A stretch of 21,140 bases of DNA. Source: JAZDEU01 sp043808545 (GTDB lineage: Bacteria; Patescibacteriota; Patescibacteriia; JAZDEU01). The notes beneath the pieces were generated by a model. It had not been told where the DNA came from. It saw only the letters and a list, made by a program, of their open reading frames with translations, and made no database searches. Below, in pieces: positions 1 through 6,158 of the stretch; the stretch's first letter is position 1, and each line of letters begins with the position of its first letter. Made by a program: the position numbers and the translations under genes. The stretch covers positions 1 to 21,140 of the forward strand of contig JAZDEU010000011.1 in the NCBI GenBank assembly GCA_043808545.1. Direction: 5' to 3'.

Positions 1-1
1 T

Positions 2-586
2 GGCGATGTAGTTATAAAGGATATGATCACGGACGCAAATGGAAATTATACTTTAGCGGATATTCCGGAATTGGCTGACTATAATGTGATTGTTTCAAAA
101 GAAGGTTATGCTAATAGCGATTCCGGAACCTTTAATTTAACCGCGAATAAAGTATTTAATTTTATTCTTTCTGGCGCCGCTTTGCAAGGAGCGGCTAGAT
201 TCCAATTAACTTGGGGAAGTTCGCCGCAAGATTTAGATTCGTATTTAAAATTCGGTGTTACTCACATTTATTATTTTTATAATACTGATTCAAATCATGC
301 GAATTTAGATACAGACGACCGAGATGGCTATGGTCCTGAAAATATAAGAATTCAAACTTTGATTGATGAAATGACATATAAATATTTTATTCATGATTAT
401 TCTGATAGAGATAGTTGCAGTAACGGCAGCTTTAATGGCGCGAAAGTTGAAGTTTATAATTCTGGCGGGGTAAAAGTTAAAGAATATACTTCCACTCATA
501 CTGGTAATTGTTATTGGTATGTTTTTGACATGGATGATTCCGGCAAAATAACAGACAAGAATACTTATCAAAACAATAAACCATAA
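2..586 (+). CDS. 3' part of a surface protein: carboxypeptidase regulatory-like domain plus DUF2135-like domain
   Basis: The reading frame is open to the left edge, so the start lies outside the window and the first ATG inside (23) is internal. The first ~60 residues (GNYTL, then a Tyr/Val-rich strand pattern ending in a Gly) resemble a carboxypeptidase regulatory-like (transthyretin-fold) repeat. The remaining ~125 residues contain LTWG, QDLDSYL, a short LDTDDRDGYGPE motif and a Tyr-rich HDYSD strand. I read this as a DUF2135/YfaP-like beta domain, which is usually found in secreted or cell-surface proteins. Two cysteines near the C-terminus could form a disulfide, which would fit an extracytoplasmic location. 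The gene ends in TAA, five bases before the next gene, so they are probably co-transcribed. The family call is from motif memory; the exact role is unknown. Confidence 0.6.
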   Translation, partial: GDVVIKDMITDANGNYTLADIPELADYNVIVSKEGYANSDSGTFNLTANKVFNFILSGAALQGAARFQLTWGSSPQDLDSYLKFGVTHIYYFYNTDSNHANLDTDDRDGYGPENIRIQTLIDEMTYKYFIHDYSDRDSCSNGSFNGAKVEVYNSGGVKVKEYTSTHTGNCYWYVFDMDDSGKITDKNTYQNNKP

Positions 587-590
587 TAAT

Positions 591-1145
591 ATGAACAAAA
601 GAAAGTTAATAATTAGTATTGGGATATTGCTTACACTTATTTTAATAAGCGGCGGAATTTTTATTATTAAAAATAGAAAAGGCGAGGAAAAGATTATTTC
701 AAGTTCTAATCAGATAGAAAGTCAAAAACAAGAAGAGAAAAGCAGTTTTATTTTGTCTGAAGAAGAAAAGCGGCAATTTGGACTAATTGATCAGGCAGAG
801 GTGCCAATTTTAACCCAGTCAGAAAAAAAACAATATAATATCGCTTCGGAAAACAGAGTTCATTTTATGACTGACGAAGAAAAGATGAGATATAATATAA
901 AAATTACTGAACCAGTGCCAATAGAGATGGTTGGAGGAGGAGAAAATTCTATAGGACCTTTGCCAAAAATTTATTTGCCAGAAGGCGCTTTGGGTTCCAC
1001 TCCGATAATTACCGAAAAAACCGATAGCGATAATGACGGTTTGACTGATATAGAAGAATTAAAACTTTACGACACAAATCCAAACAAATCTGATACCGAC
1101 GGCGACGGCATAAGCGATTTTGATGAAGCTCATGGCATAAAATAA
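591..1145 (+). CDS. Membrane-anchored protein with EEK-type repeats and thrombospondin type 3 repeats
   Basis: A 184-residue protein. Residues 1-27 are a Lys/Arg start followed by one hydrophobic helix without a clear cleavage site, so it is probably a signal anchor with the rest outside the cell. Residues ~53-105 hold three spaced copies of a motif of the form (I/F)(L/M)(S/T)xxEK(R/K/M)x(F/Y)(G/N)(L/I): SEEEKRQFGL, TQSEKKQYNI and TDEEKMRYNI. The C-terminus (about residue 145 on) carries two DxDxDGxxDxxE units, the Ca2+-binding thrombospondin type 3 signature. It lies between the DUF2135-like gene and the toxin-like gene with gaps of 4 and 3 bases, so an operon is likely. No Shine-Dalgarno site is visible. 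Architecture is confident; function is not known beyond a cell-surface role. Confidence 0.8.
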   Translation: MNKRKLIISIGILLTLILISGGIFIIKNRKGEEKIISSSNQIESQKQEEKSSFILSEEEKRQFGLIDQAEVPILTQSEKKQYNIASENRVHFMTDEEKMRYNIKITEPVPIEMVGGGENSIGPLPKIYLPEGALGSTPIITEKTDSDNDGLTDIEELKLYDTNPNKSDTDGDGISDFDEAHGIK

Positions 1146-1148
1146 AAC

Positions 1149-1529
1149 ATGAAAGATTTTCAGAAATGGCATATACAAAAGAATAAATTGCATAAAAGCA
1201 ATAAGCGCATTTATTTTAGAATAAGGGAAATTTGGTGGTGTTCAGTGGGATTGAATATTGGATGCGAGCAAGATGGCAAAAACGATCAGTTTGAAAGACC
1301 TGTTTTAGTGTTGAAAAAGTTTAATAATGATATGTTGTGGATATTGCCTTTAACAACAGTAATAAAAACAGGCAGCTATTATTATTCGTTTGAATATAAT
1401 AATAACACATATTCAGTCATATTATCCCAATTAAGAATTATAAGCAGTAGACGATTATTAAGAAGAATTAGAAAAATAGGTCAACTTGATTTTGAAGAAA
1501 TACGGATGTTATTGAAAAAATTGATATAA
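1149..1529 (+). CDS. MazF/PemK-like toxin family protein
   Basis: A 126-residue protein resembling the MazF/PemK mRNA-interferase fold. After a basic, helical N-terminal extension of ~25 residues come REIWW (first strand), a Gly-rich stretch ending in the RPVLVL strand (the conserved Arg-Pro), ILPLTT (a conserved Thr in the family active site) and ILSQLR. A basic helix follows. MazF proteins cleave single-stranded RNA at short motifs. No antitoxin gene flanks it: the upstream neighbour is a surface protein and the downstream DNA encodes a candidate small RNA on the other strand. Solo members are, to my knowledge, common in CPR genomes and may be regulators rather than toxins. The start is three bases after the previous stop, with no visible ribosome binding site. 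Confidence 0.75.
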   Translation: MKDFQKWHIQKNKLHKSNKRIYFRIREIWWCSVGLNIGCEQDGKNDQFERPVLVLKKFNNDMLWILPLTTVIKTGSYYYSFEYNNNTYSVILSQLRIISSRRLLRRIRKIGQLDFEEIRMLLKKLI

Positions 1530-1559
1530 AAAACGATCCCGCTCAGAATGGGCGGGATC
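1528..1559 (-). terminator. Intrinsic terminator of the candidate small RNA
   Basis: Perfect inverted repeat gatcccgc (1535-1542) / gcgggatc (1552-1559) with a 9-base loop. On the minus strand it is followed by G and TTTTTT (1533-1528). On the plus strand the hairpin sits just after the toxin-like gene but has no T-run after it, so the classical terminator orientation is minus. Confidence 0.75.
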
Positions 1560-1594
1560 TCGAGGGCTTCAATAAAAAAGATGAAGCCATTTAT
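1528..1594 (-). ncRNA. Candidate ~67-nt small RNA (promoter, hairpin, intrinsic terminator)
   Basis: Read on the minus strand, a consensus-like promoter is followed about 7 bases later by a compact unit. It has a 7-bp hairpin (GGCTTCA at 1571-1565 pairing back to TGAAGCC at 1588-1582), a short linker, then an 8-bp GC hairpin and six T residues. The transcript would be about 67 nt and would end on the last codons of the toxin-like gene on the other strand. It also holds a 15-codon reading frame (1590-1543, MASSFLLKPSRSRPF) that starts almost at the expected 5' end and stops in the terminator loop. I see no known RNA family. It could be an antisense RNA to the toxin mRNA 3' end, a leader-peptide remnant or a stand-alone regulator. 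No minus-strand gene follows, which argues against an attenuator. Confidence 0.55.
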
Positions 1595-1600
1595 ACAAGA

Positions 1601-1629
1601 AGTATAGCATAAAAAAAAAAAAATGTCAA
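1601..1629 (-). promoter_or_regulatory. Sigma70-type promoter with a poly-T spacer
   Basis: On the minus strand: TTGACA (1629-1624, perfect -35), a 17-base spacer made of 13 T plus ATGC, then TATACT (1606-1601, 5 of 6 in the -10). The predicted start is near 1594. The 13-base homopolymer in the spacer means that slippage would change promoter spacing. Confidence 0.75.
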
Positions 1630-1645
1630 TGGTTAATTTAATCCT

Positions 1646-2326
1646 ATGTTTGAAGATTTAAAACCACAACCAAAGAAATTAGGAATTCAGAATCAAGAAT
1701 TAAGAATTAAGAATGGGGCTGGGGAGGCGGGAAAAAAAGTGGAGGATATTTTTTCCGATGCGGGCGTTGATAAAGACAGACCGTTTCTTAATGAAGCTAA
1801 TGAGGAATATAAAAAGAAGATAGAAAAAGAGGCTAAAGAGAAAGATGTTTCTGGAAATAAAAAGAAAATTATTTTTATCAGCTTTAGCGTTTCAGCAGTT
1901 ATTTTAATTATAGTTTTTTTTGTAGTTTTAAATAAATTTAATTTTTTAAATTTTACGGAAGAAGCTCCAGTCGCGGAAAAAGAACAGATGCCTGCGGAAA
2001 CAGGTCTTCCTGCAGAAACAAGTCTGCCTGAGCAAACAAATCAAGAGGAGAACTTAAATATCATGCCTGCGCAACCAGAGAGTCCTCAACCTGAAATTAT
2101 TGATACCGACGGCGACGGACTCACGGATGAAGAAGAAGCGAAACTTGGCGCATCTCCTAATAATGTTGACACAGATGGCGACGGTTTATCGGATAGAGAA
2201 GAAATAAATGTATATAAAACTGATCCTTTAAATCCGGATACCGATAGCGACGGATATTTAGATGGAGTGGAAGTAAAGGGTGGATATAATCCGAAGGGAG
2301 AGGGGAAACTATATGGGAATTTTTAA
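1646..2326 (+). CDS. Membrane protein with C-terminal thrombospondin type 3 repeats
   Basis: A 226-residue protein. A hydrophilic, charged cytoplasmic N-terminus of ~70 residues precedes one transmembrane helix (~73-95), then a Pro/Glu/Ala-rich linker with near-duplicate PAETGLPAETSLPEQ units, then three TSP3-type units (DTDGDGLTDEEE, DTDGDGLSDREE, DTDSDGYLDG), presumably Ca2+-binding and extracellular. The N-terminal motif MFEDLKP followed later by VEDIFSDAG is, in my memory, typical of Parcubacteria proteins of this kind. Residues ~12-24 (GIQNQELRIKN) are encoded by an aagaatt-type tandem repeat like those in the intergenic gaps, so part of the cytoplasmic tail looks repeat-derived. The start has no visible Shine-Dalgarno site. 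Confidence 0.8.
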   Translation: MFEDLKPQPKKLGIQNQELRIKNGAGEAGKKVEDIFSDAGVDKDRPFLNEANEEYKKKIEKEAKEKDVSGNKKKIIFISFSVSAVILIIVFFVVLNKFNFLNFTEEAPVAEKEQMPAETGLPAETSLPEQTNQEENLNIMPAQPESPQPEIIDTDGDGLTDEEEAKLGASPNNVDTDGDGLSDREEINVYKTDPLNPDTDSDGYLDGVEVKGGYNPKGEGKLYGNF

Positions 2327-2400
2327 TTTTTAATTTCAAATTTTTAATGAATTTTTAATGAAATAATTTTTAAAAGAAGAGAGAAATTAAAAATTAAATA
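2327..2400. repeat. AT-rich degenerate tandem spacer
   Basis: The stretch after the stop codon consists of variations on tttttaattt / aatttttaatg units with no reading frame, promoter or terminator that I can support. Similar blocks lie at 4053-4075, 4170-4215 and 2570-2606. Confidence 0.55.
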
Positions 2401-2408
2401 AATAGTGT

Positions 2409-2553
2409 CTGTTGAAATAGTAATAAAATCACCGTCCCGCCAGAGTCTCCCCTAAAGGGACCCTGGCGAAAATTTGATAATTGTGCGTTTTTATCGTCGG
2501 AGTCCCCGTTGGGAGACTCCGACGGGACGGTGCCGAAGCCACTATTTCAACAG
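2409..2553. repeat. Long nested inverted-repeat (cruciform-forming) intergenic element
   Basis: Outer arms ctgttgaaatagt (2409-2421) and actatttcaacag (2541-2553) are perfect inverted repeats. Inside them caccgtcccg (2430-2439) pairs with cgggacggtg (2523-2532). Inside these are two further hairpins: 2439-2451 with 2457-2467 (imperfect) and cgtcggagtcccc (2495-2507) with ggagactccgacg (2512-2524, 12 of 13). The core is GC-rich in AT-rich surroundings. It encodes no protein. It could be a non-autonomous mobile element or a REP-like sequence; as RNA it would fold as a branched structure between two TSP3 genes. Confidence 0.8.
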
Positions 2554-2606
2554 CAAATAAATAGAAATTGAATAAAAATTTTAAATTAAAAATTAAAAAT
2601 TTTAAA

Positions 2607-4052
2607 ATGTTTAACTTTTTTAAAAAAAATAAAAAAGAAGATGAGGCGGAGCAGGCAGGAAGTGATAAAGAAAGAAGAGCTTTAGACACAGCAGTTTCAC
2701 AGCTTGCAGGGATAAGCCAAGAGGATTTAGATAAAGATGTGGAAATCCATGTGATGCCTGCTAAGTTTTTAGTTTCTGAAAATAATGCAAATAATAAGAA
2801 AAAAGTTCTAGTAATAATAGGAGGATTTTTATTATTGATTATTTTTGTTTTGTTAATTATATTTTTTATTTTTAAAGATAATATTTTCCCTCCCCAAAAG
2901 ATAGAATCTGCTCCGGCTAAAACAGAAACACCGCAGACGAAGGAAAATGGCGCAGGGGAAAATAATATAATAGAGTCGGAGAACATTGCGACAGAGACCG
3001 TGGAAGTTGTTGCGCCTGATAAATTTTTGTGCAGTGAACTGTCCGACTGCCTTTGGAGATCAGGTTTGCCTGAAAGACTTGGCGGATGCGGATGTTTTAG
3101 CAAGAAATATTTAGATTATTTAGATGCTTTAAAAAATATTTATGAAGAAAAAGATGTTATTATTGAATGCGCTCCTTCGGCTTCTTTAGAATCATGCGAG
3201 TGTGTTTTAAATAAATGTCAAATGAAAATCGCGACAAGCACCGAAGAGATAATCGCGACAAGTACGGCAGAAGCAATAGCGGCAAGCACTGAAAATGTAA
3301 TTGCGACAAGCACAGAAAATGTAGTAGCGACAAGCACTGAAGAAATAATCGCAACAAGCACTCCGCAAAATTTAGATTCTGATAAAGATGGGTTGTCAGA
3401 TAAAGAAGAAGTTTTGCTTGGAACTGATAAAGTTTTGCCAGATACTGACGGCGATGGATATTTAGACGGATTAGAGGTTTCTAATCTATATGATCCTAAA
3501 ATTTTATCTCCGGCTAAAATTACGGATGGGGGAGATATTATAAAATTTTATAATGAAACAAGATACTCTTTATTATATCCTAAATCGTGGGAGGCAACCG
3601 TTTCTGAAGAAGGAAAAGTAATTTTTGATGCTGGAGACGGAGAATTTATTGAACTTTTAATCTCTCCAAATCCTGATTCTTTGCCTGTTATTGATTGGCG
3701 CAAAGCGCAGACATTAGGGAATACGGAAGGAACATTAGATGAGATAATGAATAAAAATAATCTTAGAGCTTTAAAAGTTAATAATACAGTTTATGTCAAT
3801 GATTATAATTATGTTTATATCTTAACTTATAATCCAATAAATTATGAAGAAGGAGTTTCAACGGAGAATTATTCCGCTGTGTTTTCTATGATGTGGCAGA
3901 GTTTAAATTCAAAAATTGATACGGATGGAGATGGAATCGTTGATTATAAAGAGATTGATTTTTATAAAACCAATCCCCGCAATGTTGATACCGACAGTGA
4001 CGGGCATAATGACGGAGATGAGATTTTAGGCGGGTATGACCCGTTAAAATAA
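2607..4052 (+). CDS. Large membrane-anchored surface protein: Cys-rich domain, ATSTEE repeats, PsbP-like region, thrombospondin type 3 repeats
   Basis: The ATG at 2607 is preferred over one at 2568, because the 13 codons between are encoded by the low-complexity spacer. The 481-residue product has a charged N-terminus (FKKNKKEDEAEQAG), a transmembrane helix at ~70-95, a Cys-rich region at ~145-210 with eight or more Cys in a CxxxSDC...GGCGC...C...CxC...C pattern, five and a half ATSTEEII-type 8-residue repeats (3231-3362), and a TSP3 pair. A ~110-residue segment with YSLLYPKSWEA follows, which resembles PsbP/Mog1-type folds. Further TSP3 units close the protein (DTDGDGIVD, DTDSDGHND). Everything after the helix should be outside the cell. 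A role as a Ca2+-stabilised surface or adhesive protein is inference. Confidence 0.75.
   Translation: MFNFFKKNKKEDEAEQAGSDKERRALDTAVSQLAGISQEDLDKDVEIHVMPAKFLVSENNANNKKKVLVIIGGFLLLIIFVLLIIFFIFKDNIFPPQKIESAPAKTETPQTKENGAGENNIIESENIATETVEVVAPDKFLCSELSDCLWRSGLPERLGGCGCFSKKYLDYLDALKNIYEEKDVIIECAPSASLESCECVLNKCQMKIATSTEEIIATSTAEAIAASTENVIATSTENVVATSTEEIIATSTPQNLDSDKDGLSDKEEVLLGTDKVLPDTDGDGYLDGLEVSNLYDPKILSPAKITDGGDIIKFYNETRYSLLYPKSWEATVSEEGKVIFDAGDGEFIELLISPNPDSLPVIDWRKAQTLGNTEGTLDEIMNKNNLRALKVNNTVYVNDYNYVYILTYNPINYEEGVSTENYSAVFSMMWQSLNSKIDTDGDGIVDYKEIDFYKTNPRNVDTDSDGHNDGDEILGGYDPLK
3231..3362 (+). repeat. 24-bp coding minisatellite (ATSTEEII units)
   Basis: Five complete in-frame 24-base units plus a half unit, each starting with gc(g/a)(a/g)caag(c/t)ac, encode ATSTEEII, ATSTAEAI, AASTENVI, ATSTENVV, ATSTEEII and ATST. 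The Thr/Ser/Ala-rich peptide would be an extended linker between the Cys-rich region and the TSP3 units. Copy number could vary by slippage without changing frame. Confidence 0.85.
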
Positions 4053-4224
4053 ATTTTTAATTTCAAATTTTTAAATAATGCTTGAATTTTCAATTTTTAA
4101 AACAGGAGGATGTTAGAAATTTAAAATTTGTTAAAATATGCAATGCCCAGCGCATTAAAAATTTAGACATTGAAAAATTATTTAAAAATTATAAAATTAA
4201 AAATTATAAAATTTTAAACTGCAT

Positions 4225-4252
4225 TTGTTAGTTATTTTTTAAAATTTATTAT
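4225..4252 (+). promoter_or_regulatory. Possible ybeY promoter giving a leaderless transcript
   Basis: TTGTTA (4225-4230), a 16-base spacer and TATTAT (4247-4252). A start point 6-7 bases later would fall on or beside the ATG at 4258. No Shine-Dalgarno site precedes the ATG, which fits leaderless translation. Motifs of this quality also arise by chance in AT-rich DNA. Confidence 0.4.
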
Positions 4253-4257
4253 TCATA

Positions 4258-4743
4258 ATGATTATAGAAATCAACAATACAACAAATTTTCCAGTGAACA
4301 AAAAAAGTGTTCAAAGAGTTGTGGATAAATGCGTGAAAATTTTTAAAATTAAAAACGGAGAATTGTCTATTGCTTTTATTTCAAATAGAGATATTAAGAA
4401 ATGGAATAAAATTTATCGTAAAATTGATAAACCGACAGATGTTTTATCTTTTGGCAGTTTGATAATTGATTCCCCCCCTTTCCAAAGGGGGGTTAGGGGG
4501 GATTTTTTGGAGGCAGTAACTATGGATATAGAGAATGACGGGACGCGAAATTACGCAGAGATATTGATTTCTTATAAAATAGCTAAAAAACAGGCGAAAG
4601 AAAATAAAATTTTAATAAAAAAAGAAATAGAACGGCTTTTAATCCATGGAATTCTGCATCTGTTAGGATATGATCATAAAAAAGATAAAGACGCGGATGA
4701 GATGGAAAAAATGGAAACGCAATTTCGCGGTCGCAACATTTGA
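4258..4743 (+). CDS. ybeY: Endoribonuclease YbeY (rRNA maturation factor)
   Basis: YbeY is a single-domain metal-dependent RNase involved in 16S rRNA 3'-end processing and ribosome quality control. The hallmark HGILHLLGYDH (three zinc-binding His at about residues 130, 134 and 140) is intact, as is KPTDVLSF. Two oddities stand out. Residues ~72-83 (SPPFQRGVRGDF) are encoded by a G/C palindrome (4471-4507) inserted after the VLSF strand, and the last residues (TQFRGRNI) plus the TGA stop come from another inverted repeat (4724-4762). At 161 residues it is within the family range. It precedes ftsA by about 100 bases, a gap that holds a likely promoter, so the two may be independently transcribed. 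Confidence 0.92.
   Translation: MIIEINNTTNFPVNKKSVQRVVDKCVKIFKIKNGELSIAFISNRDIKKWNKIYRKIDKPTDVLSFGSLIIDSPPFQRGVRGDFLEAVTMDIENDGTRNYAEILISYKIAKKQAKENKILIKKEIERLLIHGILHLLGYDHKKDKDADEMEKMETQFRGRNI
4471..4507. repeat. Palindromic G/C repeat inserted in frame in ybeY
   Basis: Seven C (4472-4478), TTT, a CC loop, AAA and six G form a hairpin, followed by TTA, six more G and ATTTTTT. The pattern CCCCCCTTTCCAAAGGGGGG is one I remember as dispersed in many bacterial genomes. The reading frame stays open through it. Confidence 0.75.
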
Positions 4744-4762
4744 GAAGCGGTGCGAACGCGAA
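4724..4762. repeat. Inverted repeat spanning the ybeY stop codon
   Basis: ttcgcggtcgcaac (4724-4737) pairs with ggtgcgaacgcgaa (4749-4762) at 12 of 14 positions across an 11-base loop that contains the TGA stop. No T-run follows, so it is not a standard terminator; it may be a REP-like sequence or act as an mRNA 3' stabiliser. Confidence 0.6.
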
Positions 4763-4783
4763 TAAACCCAATATTGCAAACCA

Positions 4784-4812
4784 TTGAAAAAATATTAAAA
4801 ACAAAGTATTAT
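4784..4812 (+). promoter_or_regulatory. Likely promoter for the ftsA-ftsZ region
   Basis: TTGAAA (4784-4789), a spacer of exactly 17 bases and TATTAT (4807-4812). The predicted start is near 4819, about 30 bases before the ftsA ATG. Confidence 0.55.
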
Positions 4813-4849
4813 ATAATTAAGAACAACTATAAAGTTGATAGACAAATTT

Positions 4850-6085
4850 ATGAAAAATCAAATTATTACAAGCCTTGATTTAGGCACTTCCCATGTCCGC
4901 ATCGCAGTAGGGCAGAAAGACGAAAACGATCCTAACAAAGTCCAAATAATCGGACTTGTTGAAGTCCCGACTCAAGGCATAAGCAAGGGCATGATAACGA
5001 GTATTGAAGATACGGTATCCAGCATCACAAGCGCTTTGGAGAGAATAGAAAAAATTACAGGTTTTCCAGCGAGCGATGTCGTTGTTGGAATATCCGGAAG
5101 CCATATTACTTCGCAATTAGGAAAAGGCGTAATAGCAGTGTCTAAAGTCAACGGAGAGATAGAGGAGGATGATGTTTCAAGAGCGATAGAAACCGCTCGC
5201 AGCGTTAGTTTGCCTCCAAATAAGGAGATATTGCATATTATCCCCAAAAGCTTTATAGTAGATGGACAAGGAAACATAAAGGATCCCATCGGAATGACAG
5301 GAATACGTTTAGAAGTTGAAACAATGGTTATACATGGCGCAAATTCCCAGATTAAAAATTTAACAAAATGTGTTTATAGGACAGGGCTTAATATAGAAGA
5401 TTTAATTTATTCTGCTTTAGGCGCGTCAGAGGCAGTGCTTTCTAATAGACAGAAAGAATTAGGAGCAGCTGTTGTTGATATCGGCGCCGCGACGACTAAT
5501 TTGGCTGTTTATGAAGGAGGAGAATTAATCCATGCCGCGGTTCTTCCAATCGGATCTGATCATATTACATCGGATATTGCATTAGGCTTGCGAATAGATT
5601 TAGATACAGCGGAAAAAATAAAAATAAAAGATGGGTGCGCGATGTCTTCGGATGTTGATAAAAATGATGAAATAAATTTATCTGATTATGGAGAAGATAA
5701 CGCGCAAGTCTCCAGAAAATATTTATATAAAATAATAGAAGCGCGAGTGGAAGAGATTTTTGAAAAGGTTAACGCAGAGCTTAAAAAAATAGAGAAAGCG
5801 GGAATGCTCCCCGCCGGCGCAGTTTTAACAGGGGGAGGCGCAAAATTAAAAGGAATTGTAGAACAAGCAAAAAAACAATTAAGACTTCCCGCGAGATTAG
5901 GAACTATTGAAAAAGCCTCAAGCGTTTTAGATAAAGCTTATGATCCTTCATTTTTTACATCCATCGGGTTAATTATTTGGGGTAATCAGATGTTAGGAAA
6001 GGAAGCGGAAAAAAGTTTTGAAATGAAAAATTTAAAGGAGGGTATGAAAAAATTAATTAAATGGTTGAAAAGCCTAAAACCGTAG
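4850..6085 (+). CDS. ftsA: Cell division protein FtsA
   Basis: An actin-fold ATPase that tethers FtsZ to the membrane. The ATG at 4850 is chosen because SLDLGTSHVRIAVG (phosphate-1 loop) then starts at the usual distance; an upstream TTG at 4835 would add five residues. Other family marks are VVDIGAATTNLAVYEGGEL (phosphate-2 region), LPIGSDHITSDIA, and VLTGGGAKLKG (adenosine-binding region). The last ~15 residues (MKKLIKWLKSLKP) form the expected amphipathic membrane-targeting helix. Length (411 residues) is typical. ftsZ follows after a 73-base gap filled with a tandem spacer. No ribosome binding site is visible. Confidence 0.95.
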   Translation: MKNQIITSLDLGTSHVRIAVGQKDENDPNKVQIIGLVEVPTQGISKGMITSIEDTVSSITSALERIEKITGFPASDVVVGISGSHITSQLGKGVIAVSKVNGEIEEDDVSRAIETARSVSLPPNKEILHIIPKSFIVDGQGNIKDPIGMTGIRLEVETMVIHGANSQIKNLTKCVYRTGLNIEDLIYSALGASEAVLSNRQKELGAAVVDIGAATTNLAVYEGGELIHAAVLPIGSDHITSDIALGLRIDLDTAEKIKIKDGCAMSSDVDKNDEINLSDYGEDNAQVSRKYLYKIIEARVEEIFEKVNAELKKIEKAGMLPAGAVLTGGGAKLKGIVEQAKKQLRLPARLGTIEKASSVLDKAYDPSFFTSIGLIIWGNQMLGKEAEKSFEMKNLKEGMKKLIKWLKSLKP

Positions 6086-6150
6086 TCAAGTATTAAGTAT
6101 ATAGTATTAAGTATCAAGCGGCTAAATACTAAATACTAAATACAACATAC
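6086..6150. repeat. taaatac/gtattaa tandem spacer between ftsA and ftsZ
   Basis: The first half repeats gtattaagtata units and the second half taaatac units, which are near reverse complements, so the spacer can fold into an imperfect hairpin. Related sequence recurs at 19800-19865. Confidence 0.6.
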
Positions 6151-6158
6151 TAATTTTT

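Noticed and set aside
1543..1590. 15-codon frame as the antitoxin of the MazF-like protein
   Set aside because: Too short, and no feature of MazE-type antitoxins; kept only as part of the small RNA.
2430..2532. tRNA-like cloverleaf
   Set aside because: The branched fold lacks the conserved T-loop, D-loop and anticodon geometry.
2429..3103. Minus-strand 224-codon frame
   Set aside because: It is antisense to the start of the large TSP3 gene and runs through the cruciform element; no start signals or recognisable motifs.
3231..3362. Regular 24-base repeats as a CRISPR array
   Set aside because: Units are contiguous without spacers, in frame, and inside a long gene.
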